This document shows positions 42,535 to 50,300 of a DNA stretch of 52,779 nucleotides, piece after piece; within the stretch, counting starts at the first letter, position 1, and every line of letters begins with the position of its first letter. Under the pieces are notes generated by a model. The model had not been told where the DNA came from. It was given only the letters and a program-made list of their open reading frames with translations, and made no database searches. The DNA is from an uncultured Eubacteriales bacterium (GTDB taxonomy: Bacteria; Bacillota; Clostridia; Oscillospirales; Acutalibacteraceae): NCBI GenBank assembly GCA_900316345.1, contig ONCR01000003.1, forward strand, positions 1 through 52,779. Reading direction: 5' to 3'. The position numbers and the translations under genes are program-made.

Positions 42535-43788
42535 TTATTCGTAAAGCGGATATTTTTTACAAATATCTTCAACGCCCTTAAGGATTGCCTCCTTATTAGC
42601 ATCAAAGTCCTTAACTGCAAGGTAAATGAATTCCGCAATCTTATCAAAATCTTCGGTATTAAGGCCGCGCGTTGTTGCGGCAGGGGTTCCTATTCTTACG
42701 CCGCTTGTAACGAACGGTGAAAGCGGTTCGTTGGGAACAGTGTTTTTATTAAGGGTAATATGAACCTCGTCAAGCCTGTTTTCAAGCTCCTTGCCCGTAA
42801 CGCCCGTGCCTCTTAAATCAAGAAGGCAAAGGTGGTTATCCGTTCCGCCTGAAACAAGGTTTAAGCCTCTTTTTATTAAGCCGTTTGCAAGCGCCTGAGC
42901 GTTATCAATAACTCTTTTCTGGTATTCCTTAAATTCGGGCTTAAGCGCCTCGCCGAAGCAAACCGCCTTGCCTGCGATAACGTGCATAAGCGGGCCGCCC
43001 TGCGTTCCCGGGAAAACGGCTGAATTAATCTTCTTGGCAATATACGGATTGTTACAGAGAATTAAGCCGCCGCGGGGGCCTCTTAAGGTTTTATGGGTTG
43101 TTGTTGTAACTACGTCGGCATACGGGAACGGCGATTTGTGAAGGCCTGCCGCAACGAGGCCTGCAATATGAGCCATATCCACCATAAGCATTGCGCCGTT
43201 AGCGTGGGCAATATCGGCGATGATTTCAAAATCAATCTCTCTCGGATAAGCGGAGGCGCCTGCAACAACAAGCCTCGGCTTGTTCTTAATTACAAGCTTA
43301 TTGAGTTCATCGTAATCAATATATCCGTTTTCATCAACGCCGTACTGAATAAAGTTAAAATATTTGCCCGAAATGTTTGCGGGCGAGCCGTGCGTTAAAT
43401 GTCCGCCGTTATCAAGCGCCATACCTAAAACGGTATCGCCCGGCTTAATAAGCGCAACGTAAGCGGCGATGTTTGCCTGCGCGCCCGAATGGGGCTGAAC
43501 GTTGGCAAACTTACATCCGAAAAGCTCACAAGCACGTTTTATTGCAATATCCTCTGCGATATCAACATACTGACATCCGCCGTAGTAACGGTGGGACGGG
43601 TAACCCTCGGCGTACTTGTTTGTAAGAACAGAACCCATAGCCGCCATTACCTGGGGGGATACAAGGTTTTCGGAAGCGATAAGCTCAATGTTTTCGCGCT
43701 GGCGTTTAAGCTCAAGGGCCATTGCGTCTGCAACCTCGCTGTCGGTTTCCCTTACCTTGGAAATTGAATCGTAGTAATCAGAATACAT
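42535..43788 (-). CDS. glyA: Serine hydroxymethyltransferase
   Basis: A 417-residue PLP enzyme converting serine plus tetrahydrofolate to glycine and methylene-tetrahydrofolate. Marks: [20 protein letters not shown] (~40-59), [14 protein letters not shown] (~127), and [19 protein letters not shown] with the Schiff-base lysine (K~230). Length is standard. SD CGGAGG precedes the ATG. It leads the series glyA-glycerophosphotransferases-aminotransferase-trpS-GH20. The link to the downstream cell-wall genes is positional only. Confidence 0.96.
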   Translation of the reverse strand: MYSDYYDSISKVRETDSEVADAMALELKRQRENIELIASENLVSPQVMAAMGSVLTNKYAEGYPSHRYYGGCQYVDIAEDIAIKRACELFGCKFANVQPHSGAQANIAAYVALIKPGDTVLGMALDNGGHLTHGSPANISGKYFNFIQYGVDENGYIDYDELNKLVIKNKPRLVVAGASAYPREIDFEIIADIAHANGAMLMVDMAHIAGLVAAGLHKSPFPYADVVTTTTHKTLRGPRGGLILCNNPYIAKKINSAVFPGTQGGPLMHVIAGKAVCFGEALKPEFKEYQKRVIDNAQALANGLIKRGLNLVSGGTDNHLCLLDLRGTGVTGKELENRLDEVHITLNKNTVPNEPLSPFVTSGVRIGTPAATTRGLNTEDFDKIAEFIYLAVKDFDANKEAILKGVEDICKKYPLYE

Positions 43789-43823
43789 TTTTTAGTCCTC
43801 CGTAGTTATAATTATACTTTTAT

Positions 43824-43852
43824 ATAATAACATAATAATTTTAAATAAACAA
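43824..43852 (-). promoter_or_regulatory. Possible glyA operon promoter
   Basis: Minus-strand TTGTTT (43847-43852), 17 bp, TATTAT (43824-43829), about 36 bp before glyA. No glycine riboswitch is seen in the short leader. Confidence 0.4.
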
Positions 43853-43972
43853 TATATATTTTATATAAATACACCAAGCGGAAAATAATGATTTTTGACA
43901 AAGAATTACATATTTTTTGAATTTTGAGTTTTCAAACGATTAAGTTAATAGAAAAATATTTTAGAGGTTATT

Positions 43973-44677
43973 ATGAAATTTCTTATTTGCTCATCAAACG
44001 AAAACGAAAATTCAATAATTCTTAATGCTATTGAAGGCTTTTGTAAAAAGAATCTTCTTAAAAACGAAAGCCGTATTTTTACTAATTCGCTTGACGCGGC
44101 GGTATGCAGGGACAATATAGATATTGCCGTAATAGATATTGAGCTTACTGATTTAAACGGGATTACCTTAAGTAAAATATTAAAGCGGTCTTCCCCATGC
44201 TTAAAGCTGATTTTGTTATCCTCAAAGCTTGACAGGCTTGACGACGCGTTTGACCTTGAGGCGGTAAGGTACCTTACAAAACCCATAGACACCGAACGCT
44301 TTAACGAGGGTTTAGCCGAAGCGCTTAAAAGAATAAAAAGCGATTCCGTTTCGGTTGATTTATGCGACGGCGGGGACAAGGTAGTAATTCAAAAAAGCGA
44401 TATTCTTGTTGTTGAGATAAAAAACAGAAAAACGCGGATTGCAACTAACGGTAATATTTATTATTCAAGGCTTCCGATGCGCTTTTGGCACGAAAAGCTT
44501 CAAACCGCCAACTTTATTTCGCCGCATAAAAGCTTCATCATTAATCTTGACGGCGTTGTTCAGTACAAAAGAAACAGCAGTATAATAATGCATAACGGCG
44601 AAAATATTCCTATTGCACGCTCAAAGGGCCAGGCTTTTAATTTGAAATATAATGAATACAAAGAAGCCGGGCTATAA
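43973..44677 (+). CDS. LytTR-family response regulator
   Basis: A 234-residue two-domain regulator. The receiver (~1-120) keeps the phospho-acceptor D55 (IAVIDIELTDLNG) and the signalling lysine in YLTKPID. However, the usual acidic pair after strand 1 is replaced by SSNENEN. A LytTR DNA-binding domain fills ~140-234 (SDILVVEIKNRKTRIAT, ANFISPHKSFIINL). No sensor kinase gene is adjacent, so it is an orphan. LytTR proteins often control surface and secreted products; the small exported protein gene converging from the right is a possible but unproven target. SD AGAGG precedes the ATG. Confidence 0.88.
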   Translation: MKFLICSSNENENSIILNAIEGFCKKNLLKNESRIFTNSLDAAVCRDNIDIAVIDIELTDLNGITLSKILKRSSPCLKLILLSSKLDRLDDAFDLEAVRYLTKPIDTERFNEGLAEALKRIKSDSVSVDLCDGGDKVVIQKSDILVVEIKNRKTRIATNGNIYYSRLPMRFWHEKLQTANFISPHKSFIINLDGVVQYKRNSSIIMHNGENIPIARSKGQAFNLKYNEYKEAGL

Positions 44678-44706
44678 AAAGGCGGCAGGGCAAATGCCCC
44701 GCCGCC
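44676..44706 (-). terminator. Terminator of the small exported protein gene
   Basis: A 12-bp stem GGCGGC-A-GGGCA / TGCCC-C-GCCGCC with one mismatch, followed on the minus strand by TTTTTA. It overlaps the end of the convergent response regulator gene by two bases. Confidence 0.7.
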
Positions 44707-44719
44707 CGGTTAAGCGGTA

Positions 44720-45121
44720 TTACGGATGCTTATAAACGGTTATGCTTTCACTGCCGGCGGTAAAGGTTATCTTAAGCCTGTAGCTGCTTAAGGGGTTAAT
44801 GAGCTTTGAGCCCGAAGCCGATAAGCTTTTGCCTGTTTTGCTTTCAGTCCAGGTTTTAACGGTTTCATATCCGCTTGTATAATACTTCTGAAGCTCCATT
44901 TTGATTTTAAGACTTGTTGAGGTCCTTGCAGATAAGGATGCACTGCAACTCGCCGTAATGCCGCTTAACTTGATTGAGCCCGAATAGTTATCAATATAAG
45001 TATATCTCATATCGCCGGGGTCGTTATCGGCGTCCGAATCGGTTGCAAACGCATTAAATGTGCCGAAAGCCGAAAAAAGTGCGGTAAGCGCCAAAACTAA
45101 GCTTAATATTCTTTTTGTCAT
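44720..45121 (-). CDS. Small exported protein
   Basis: A 133-residue protein with a signal peptide (MTKRILSLVLALTALFSAFG, cleavage near AFA-T at ~27). The mature part of ~105 residues is predicted beta-rich, Ser/Thr/Lys-rich, with one Cys (SGITASCSASLSARTST) and a Tyr-rich segment (LQKYYTSGYETVKTW). It resembles the small beta-sandwich exported proteins frequent in Clostridia, but I cannot name the family. It stands alone, with a terminator downstream and ~155 bp of AT-rich sequence to the next terminator upstream. Confidence 0.75.
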   Translation of the reverse strand: MTKRILSLVLALTALFSAFGTFNAFATDSDADNDPGDMRYTYIDNYSGSIKLSGITASCSASLSARTSTSLKIKMELQKYYTSGYETVKTWTESKTGKSLSASGSKLINPLSSYRLKITFTAGSESITVYKHP

Positions 45122-45239
45122 TTTTTATCAACCTTTCATTTAAATATTAGGGATATGTATAAATTACAAATCAACCCTCCTTTTTTTGAAAATTTACATA
45201 ATCCCCCATAATACTTAATCGTTTTGACGCTTACAAATT

Positions 45240-45275
45240 CAAAAAAAGAGCTGAAAAAAATTTTCAGCTCCTTTT
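45240..45275 (-). terminator. Terminator of the sigma/DUF4367 operon
   Basis: GAGCTGAAAA/TTTTCAGCTC stem with an AAA loop followed on the minus strand by seven T, two bases after the stop at 45278. Confidence 0.85.
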
Positions 45276-45277
45276 TG

Positions 45278-45913
45278 TTATTTACTTTTTATTGATTTGA
45301 TTATCTTAATCACCTCATCGTGGCTTAAAGAATCGGTTGAAAGGCAATAAACGTTTCTTCCGTCATTCCATATGTAACCATTATAGCCGTCGGTGTACGA
45401 ATAATGAACCGTTTTAACGCCGTTAATCATTACCGTTTCGCACCCGTGCTCATTATCAAATCCGAATTCATCATTTAACGAAAGCTGTTTTATATATATG
45501 TAATCGTCATCTTCGATTCCTTTATATTCTTCAAAATAATATCCTGAAGATTTTTCAGTTTTACTTAATTCGTAACCGTCCGGAATATAGCCTAATGTAA
45601 ATCCGTCAGCCTCGGTTCTTTTGGCATTTATAACAGCATAGGTTCCGTGGTCGCTGAACTGTTCAAGCTTAAACTTCTGAGGCTTCGGAACTGCAGTAAC
45701 CGACGTCGCTATCAGCAACGTAACAATCGCCGCAATAAGAGCTATAACCGCTCGCCTTGAAAGTCTGTGGTAACTACCGCCGCGCATTCGGCTGAACAAA
45801 ACGTTCATTTTTCGTTCGTGCTTTTTTGAAAACGTTACCTTTTCAAACTCGTCGGGAAGAGAATTAACCCATCTTTCGTTTGAAATTCGGCTTGCCTTAT
45901 ATAAAGCGCTCAT
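45278..45913 (-). CDS. DUF4367-like membrane protein, putative anti-sigma factor
   Basis: A 211-residue single-span protein. A ~50-residue basic cytosolic part precedes one transmembrane helix (AVIALIAAIVTLLIATSVTAV, ~55-75). The extracytoplasmic domain has the pattern FTLGYIPDGYELSKTEKSSG and ends YCLSTDSLSHDEVIKIIKSI, as in DUF4367 proteins. It follows an ECF-type sigma gene by 29 bp, and that pairing recurs in Clostridia. It is unrelated in sequence to the putative anti-sigma protein at 20769-21740. Confidence 0.78.
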   Translation of the reverse strand: MSALYKASRISNERWVNSLPDEFEKVTFSKKHERKMNVLFSRMRGGSYHRLSRRAVIALIAAIVTLLIATSVTAVPKPQKFKLEQFSDHGTYAVINAKRTEADGFTLGYIPDGYELSKTEKSSGYYFEEYKGIEDDDYIYIKQLSLNDEFGFDNEHGCETVMINGVKTVHYSYTDGYNGYIWNDGRNVYCLSTDSLSHDEVIKIIKSIKSK

Positions 45914-45942
45914 AAAATCTTCCTTTCTAAAATTTATCCGTT

Positions 45943-46491
45943 TTAAATCTTTGATTCTAAATATTTTTTCAGCTTATCAAGGGCAATGTTAAGCTTTTTA
46001 TTTATATAATAATCGGTAGTTGAAAACATTCTTGCCATTTCGCTTACCGAGAACTGATACGTATATTTCAGATGGATATACAGCCTTTCTTCCTCGGTTA
46101 ACGCTTTATCCATTGCAACGCTTAAATCAATAGCGTCAAAGTTTTCAAGCTCATTTTCGGTTTCTTTTGAAGCTTTAAGAATTTCATATTCAAGCTCGTC
46201 GCCGTCAAGGCTGACAACGTCCTTGGTAAGCTCCTTTCGGTAAGCGTTTATAGCATAGCCGAGCGCAATGGTTGAAACGTAGCCCTTTGTTCTCGGGTCG
46301 TCCGCCGGGCCTACCTTATAAAAATTCTTTGCAATGCTTAAAAAGGTTTCCTGAACGCATTCCTCTGACAGCTCATGATTATGGGTATGCTGATAAGCTA
46401 TCCAATAAACCAGGTTGCAATATTTATTATATATTTCAACAAACCTGTTTTTATCCTCTTGTGAATCAATTAATTCTAAAAACCCTATCAT
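45943..46491 (-). CDS. ECF-type sigma factor
   Basis: A 182-residue sigma-70 family protein. Region 2 shows YCNLVYWIAYQHTHNHELSE followed by ECVQETFLSIAKNF. Region 4 shows LTEEERLYIHLKYTYQFSVS followed by EMARMFSTTDYYINKKLNIAL. The linker is longer and more acidic than in the sigma at 21733. It is coupled in one transcript with the DUF4367-like membrane protein and shares that operon's terminator. A weak SD (AAGGGAT) precedes the ATG. Confidence 0.88.
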   Translation of the reverse strand: MIGFLELIDSQEDKNRFVEIYNKYCNLVYWIAYQHTHNHELSEECVQETFLSIAKNFYKVGPADDPRTKGYVSTIALGYAINAYRKELTKDVVSLDGDELEYEILKASKETENELENFDAIDLSVAMDKALTEEERLYIHLKYTYQFSVSEMARMFSTTDYYINKKLNIALDKLKKYLESKI

Positions 46492-46537
46492 AAACTATAT
46501 CCCTTTTACGGTTAAAAATTCAAAATTTTTCAATAAT

Positions 46538-46566
46538 ATTTAAAGAAAAAATTTTTTCGATGTCAA
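46538..46566 (-). promoter_or_regulatory. Possible promoter of the second sigma operon
   Basis: Minus-strand TTGACA (46561-46566), 17 bp, TTAAAT (46538-46543), about 47 bp before the sigma gene. The -10 is poor, and the tract between holds AAAAAATTTTTT. Confidence 0.4.
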
Positions 46567-46603
46567 TACTTTTTGCAAAAAATGCATAAAATTTGACAAA
46601 AAA

Positions 46604-46634
46604 GGACAAAAGCGGCTGAGTTTAATACTCAGCC
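46604..46634 (-). terminator. Terminator of the LRR/CAP protein gene
   Basis: GGCTGAGT/ACTCAGCC stem with a 5-nt loop, followed on the minus strand by GCTTTTGTCCTTTTTTG, about 30 bp after the stop at 46664. Confidence 0.7.
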
Positions 46635-46663
46635 ACTTTCCGTAGGAATTGCCTCAATACTGT

Positions 46664-49135
46664 TTATTTTGTTTTAACGGCTTTTTTAACTGACCACTTT
46701 CCGTAAATTTTAGTTGAATTAACCGTTTTATACGCCCTTACGCGAACGAAGTATTTTTTGTTTTTCTTAAGCCCTTTAAGCTTTACGCTGAGCTTGCCCG
46801 TTACGTTAACGGTTTTTTTGCCCTTCATATTCTTTTTGGCAGAATACTGAACCTGATAGCCCGTTGCGCCGTCAATCTTTTTAAAATAAACCTTGATTGA
46901 TTTTTTACCCTTTTTGAGCTTTTTAATTATGCCCTTCGCCGGCTTTGTTACCGCCTTTTGAGGCGCTTTAACCGTAATTTTGATTTTAATCTTTGTATTG
47001 TTAAGGCTTGCGGTGATTACCGCCGTGCCCTCGCTGATTGCAGTTATAACGCCGTTTTTAACGCTTACGCAATCAGAGCTTGAGCTCCACTTAAAGGAAT
47101 TATTTTTAATCCTTGCCGTTGTAAAGCCGCCGGGGTTATCAATATAAACCTTAAGCGTTTTTTTATCCCCTACCGTAAGCTTTTTGCTTTGAATGCTGAT
47201 ATACGGTTTGATAACGTATGTATCCGAGCTTCCGAAGATTACGCCGCTGTCCGTCGGAGCTTCGCTGAATTCCTCCGTCATAAAGGAAACGGTTTGAAGA
47301 GCGCTTTCGTTTGCAGGCTTTTTACAGCTTGAAGTATCGCTTCCCGTGCCGAAGCACTGAACCCAATAATAACAGCCGTTATGGTATGCACAGCCGATAC
47401 CTATGGTTTTAGCGTCCTTATTTAATATGTTGGCCTTGTGTCCTTCGGAATTCATCCAGCTGTTCATAACGTCCTTTGGCGTTGCCTGGCCTGCGGCAAT
47501 ATTTTCGGCAAACATAGCGCTGTCGGCGGTAAAGCAAATTGAGCTGTCAGGCCTTGTATGGGAAAAAAGAAGCGTTGTTTCGCCTGCTCTGAACATTGCT
47601 GTATCAAGAAGCGAGCTGTTCATAACAAGCTTGCCGAGACCTTCGCTTGCCCTTTCCTTATTAACAAGCTCGAGAACCTTGAAGGCGAAATCATAGTTAT
47701 AATCAACGTCAATATTCACCTTATCAATAAGCGCATAGCCATTTTCGCCGTAGGGCGAAAGCTTTGTATTAAGGCAAATAATTTCGGTTGAATCGGGGAA
47801 AGCGCCCGTATGAACAAACTTTACGCTCTTAGGAAGAGTTATGCTTTCAAGCGAATCGCAGTAAGGGAAGCTCTCCCTGTAAATATCGGTTACGCCCTCG
47901 TTAAGCTTAACGCTTTCAAGCTTTTTACAGCCGAGGAAAGCCTGGTAAGGAACGCAATCAATTGCCTCGGAGGTAAAGCTTCTAAGATTTGAGCATTCCC
48001 CGAACGCGCCGACGCCGAGCTCTTTAACGGTTGCCGGAAGGCTAACTTCGCTTAATGAGGTACAGGTTGCAAAGGTATGCGCTCCGAGAATTTCAAGACC
48101 GCCGAAGTTGATAGTTTTAAGCGATGAGCAATATCTGAACATCTGGTAAGAGCTTTCCTTAAGCCCTTTGCCGAAGGTTACCTCGGTTAAATCCTCGCAT
48201 TTATAGAAAGTGAAATCGCCGACTGTTTTAACCGAATCGGGAATTTTAACGCTTTTTAACTGTTTTACTCCCTGAAAAGCTGAGCTTCCGATTTCAGTTA
48301 CCGTTTCGGGAATTGTTAAAGAGGTAATAGCGCTGTTAGCAAACGCCGCCTCGCCGATTTTGGTAATTCCGTTTTGAATCGTTACCGCAGAAGCTGCTTT
48401 TGCGGGCGGATAAGCAAATACGGTTTTGCCGTTATCGCAGCAAAGAAGGCCGTTTTTAACCTGATATGCTCCCGTTGAGCTGCCTGTAAAACTGCTTATT
48501 GACGAGCCGAAAAATGCAAGCCCGGAAAGCGTTTTAAGCTTTGAGGTTACCGCGAAGGAGGTTATTCCCGTATTCTGGAAGGAATAATCGCCGACGGTTT
48601 CAAGCGACGAGGTATCAAACGAGGTGAGCTTTGAGCAGGCGTAGAAGGCTCCGCTTCCCAGCGTTTTAACCGAGCCGCCGCTTAGCGACGTAAGCGCGTA
48701 GCACTGGTAAAACGCCGCCTCGCCGATTTCAACAACGGACGAGGGGAGCTGAACGCTTGTTACCTTTGAAAACTCCGCAAAGGCAAACTTTGCAAGGCTT
48801 GTTATTCCGCTTGAAACAACTATTGATGTTACCTTGCTTTTCTCGCCGCTCCAGGCGTATGAATCGTAATCGCATTCCGCCATTGCACCGCTTCCGCTTA
48901 AGGTGAGCACGCCGTCCTTAACGGTATAGCTGATATTTGACTTTGCGCTTGTTCCGCTTGCGGTTTTCGCCTTTGATTTAATTTTATAGCTCTTGCCGGC
49001 GTTTGCAGTTACGGAAACGCTTGTTTGATTTTGAACGCTTCGCCTTTCAAGCGCAAGCGCGCTGATACAAAACGAATTTGCGGCAATAACCGCGCAAAGG
49101 CCTGCGCTTACCGCTTTAATTAATAAGTTTTTCAT
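46664..49135 (-). CDS. Secreted LRR_5 / CAP / Ig-like / Fn3 protein
   Basis: An 823-residue exported protein. A signal peptide (~1-28) is followed by BspA-type leucine-rich repeats (~95-455; recurring LxxVxIPxSVxxIGxxAFxxC). A CAP/SCP domain spans ~485-597 (LELVNKERASEGLG; SWMNSEGHKANILN; IGIGCAYHNGCYYWVQCFG). A BIG2-type Ig domain spans ~645-723, and a lysine-rich Fn3-like module ends the chain (~730-823). There is no sortase motif. LRR_5 arrays usually mediate binding at the cell surface, while the CAP domain function in bacteria is unclear. The last ~80 residues match the C-terminus of the protein at 31678-35034, suggesting a shared wall-binding or export module. Confidence 0.9.
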   Translation of the reverse strand: MKNLLIKAVSAGLCAVIAANSFCISALALERRSVQNQTSVSVTANAGKSYKIKSKAKTASGTSAKSNISYTVKDGVLTLSGSGAMAECDYDSYAWSGEKSKVTSIVVSSGITSLAKFAFAEFSKVTSVQLPSSVVEIGEAAFYQCYALTSLSGGSVKTLGSGAFYACSKLTSFDTSSLETVGDYSFQNTGITSFAVTSKLKTLSGLAFFGSSISSFTGSSTGAYQVKNGLLCCDNGKTVFAYPPAKAASAVTIQNGITKIGEAAFANSAITSLTIPETVTEIGSSAFQGVKQLKSVKIPDSVKTVGDFTFYKCEDLTEVTFGKGLKESSYQMFRYCSSLKTINFGGLEILGAHTFATCTSLSEVSLPATVKELGVGAFGECSNLRSFTSEAIDCVPYQAFLGCKKLESVKLNEGVTDIYRESFPYCDSLESITLPKSVKFVHTGAFPDSTEIICLNTKLSPYGENGYALIDKVNIDVDYNYDFAFKVLELVNKERASEGLGKLVMNSSLLDTAMFRAGETTLLFSHTRPDSSICFTADSAMFAENIAAGQATPKDVMNSWMNSEGHKANILNKDAKTIGIGCAYHNGCYYWVQCFGTGSDTSSCKKPANESALQTVSFMTEEFSEAPTDSGVIFGSSDTYVIKPYISIQSKKLTVGDKKTLKVYIDNPGGFTTARIKNNSFKWSSSSDCVSVKNGVITAISEGTAVITASLNNTKIKIKITVKAPQKAVTKPAKGIIKKLKKGKKSIKVYFKKIDGATGYQVQYSAKKNMKGKKTVNVTGKLSVKLKGLKKNKKYFVRVRAYKTVNSTKIYGKWSVKKAVKTK

Positions 49136-49290
49136 ATTGATTCTCCTTACCGATTAGTTTAATTACATAATAATACTACAAAACATTTTTTGCTTAAATT
49201 GTAATTTTTTGTATTAAATTTGTAAAAATCAGTAAAGCATAACGCCGTAAATTTTACAGTTAAAAAAACCTGTAAATCCTTATAATGCGC

Positions 49291-49319
49291 TTGACATATC
49301 AAGGCCTATGAAATATAAT
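49291..49319 (+). promoter_or_regulatory. Consensus promoter of the small acidic protein gene
   Basis: TTGACA (49291-49296), 17 bp, TATAAT (49314-49319): both hexamers are perfect. It lies 27 bp before the ATG. The rest of the 211-bp gap 49136-49346 is AT-rich with no other recognisable element. Confidence 0.85.
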
Positions 49320-49346
49320 TGAAGGCGATGAAAGGTGGTACATACT

Positions 49347-49547
49347 ATGACTTTAAGAACGCTTATTGACGACGCCATGGTTCAGGGCGATGTGCTTGTA
49401 AGGGTATTTGACGAGGAGCAGGATTTGGACGATATAGTTATTGAAACAAACGATATTGAGGGCGAGGATTTTTCGCAATACGCCGAATATGAGGTTGTTT
49501 CAATTTACGCAAACCTTGAACAGCTTGTTATTGAAATTCAGCCGTAA
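49347..49547 (+). CDS. Small acidic hypothetical protein, 66 aa
   Basis: A 66-residue soluble and strongly acidic protein (MTLRTLIDDAMVQGDVLVRV, then EEQDLDDIVIETNDIEGEDF). It has no membrane segment or Cys. The start is taken at ATG 49347, 8 bases after AAAGGTGG; a GTG four codons earlier overlaps that SD. It has a perfect promoter, which suggests strong expression. I do not recognise the family. Short acidic proteins of this kind may bind other proteins or metals, but nothing here shows that. Confidence 0.7.
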   Translation: MTLRTLIDDAMVQGDVLVRVFDEEQDLDDIVIETNDIEGEDFSQYAEYEVVSIYANLEQLVIEIQP

Positions 49548-49554
49548 GGCCGAA

Positions 49555-49583
49555 TTGACATATCTGTTATAATTTGATATATT
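49555..49583 (+). promoter_or_regulatory. Promoter of the 5S-like leader RNA
   Basis: TTGACA (49555-49560), 17 bp, TATATT (49578-49583). Transcription would begin near 49590, exactly where the 5S-like sequence starts. Confidence 0.75.
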
Positions 49584-49589
49584 AGTATT

Positions 49590-49693
49590 GTCAGGTACAC
49601 CTGTTCCCTTTCCGAACACAGAGTTAAGGCTTGATAAATAAAAATAAGATGCTGTTACATCGACCTGCCATAAACGGCAGGTCTGTTTATTTT
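49590..49693 (+). ncRNA. 5S-rRNA-like leader RNA ending in a terminator
   Basis: A ~104-nt transcribed segment between its own promoter and the Nudix gene. Its first part reads AGGTACACCTGTTCCC..CCGAACACAGAGTTAAG (49593-49627) and aligns with the 5S rRNA helix II-loop B-helix III-loop C region. It matches the Bacillus 5S at roughly four of five positions when aligned by eye from memory. The pairings are kept: UCAGG (49591-49595) with CUUGA (49630-49634) as helix II, and CUGU (49601-49604) with ACAG (49618-49621) as helix III. Helices I, IV and V are absent. An A-rich linker, a small GATG..CATC hairpin and an intrinsic terminator follow. It may be a regulatory 5S mimic or a 5S remnant. Confidence 0.6.
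49662..49693 (+). terminator. Terminator directly upstream of the Nudix gene
   Basis: A perfect 8-bp stem GACCTGCC/GGCAGGTC with loop ATAAAC, then TGTTTATTTT. The SD of the Nudix gene (CGGAGGGAG) starts at the next base. This is the position expected for an attenuator. Confidence 0.75.
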
Positions 49694-49703
49694 CGGAGGG
49701 AGT

Positions 49704-50186
49704 ATGGATTTAACGTTTAAAACCGAGGGCGGCATTTTTAATTACAGAGTATGCGCCGTAATCAAACATAATAATAAGCTTCTTGCATTGAAAAACAATA
49801 ACACGCCCTATTATTTTCTTCCCGGCGGAAGGGTTAAGTTGCACGAAAGCGCGGATAACGCGCTGCTTCGTGAAGTGAAGGAGGAGCTTGGCATTAACGC
49901 AAAAATAATCAGGCCGCTGTGGTTTGCGCAGACCTTTTTCATTGAGGATGAAATAAAAGAAAAGTTCCATGAGCTGTGCGTTTATTACCTTGTTGACGTT
50001 TCAGACAGCGATTTAGTTAATCATATTAAAATAATCGGGCTTGAAACGAAGAATAACGAGGTTTTTGAATGGCTTGATATTGACACGATAAAGGAGCAAT
50101 ATCTATATCCGCTTTTTATTAAAGAAAAAATCAACTGCCTTCCCGAAAGCTTTGAAATGCTTACGGAATATGAATATAGTATATAA
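49704..50186 (+). CDS. Nudix hydrolase
   Basis: A 160-residue cytosolic Nudix hydrolase. The Nudix box is complete: G-RVKLH-E-SADNALL-REVKEELGI, matching Gx5Ex7REUxEExGU, at ~43-66. The metal-binding glutamates are intact, so pyrophosphohydrolase activity on a nucleoside diphosphate-X is expected; the substrate cannot be told. SD CGGAGGGAG lies directly after the terminator of the 5S-like leader, so expression probably depends on readthrough. Codon use matches the neighbours. No terminator is seen before the XRE-cupin promoter. Confidence 0.9.
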   Translation: MDLTFKTEGGIFNYRVCAVIKHNNKLLALKNNNTPYYFLPGGRVKLHESADNALLREVKEELGINAKIIRPLWFAQTFFIEDEIKEKFHELCVYYLVDVSDSDLVNHIKIIGLETKNNEVFEWLDIDTIKEQYLYPLFIKEKINCLPESFEMLTEYEYSI

Positions 50187-50233
50187 AAATATTAATATTT
50201 ATAAAACTTAATATAGCGTTTTTTGAAAGACTG

Positions 50234-50242
50234 TGTTATAAT
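50234..50242 (+). promoter_or_regulatory. Extended -10 promoter of the XRE-cupin operon
   Basis: TGTTATAAT is an extended -10 (TGnTATAAT), 58 bp before the ATG at 50301. I see no good -35 at the right distance. Confidence 0.45.
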
Positions 50243-50300
50243 AACAAAAATACTGTATTAACGGTATACAATGTCTAATAACAGCAAAGGAGATTTCACT

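Noticed and set aside
49590..49693. Complete 5S rRNA gene
   Set aside because: Only about 45 nt match; the closing helix I and helices IV-V are absent, and the segment ends in an intrinsic terminator before a protein gene.
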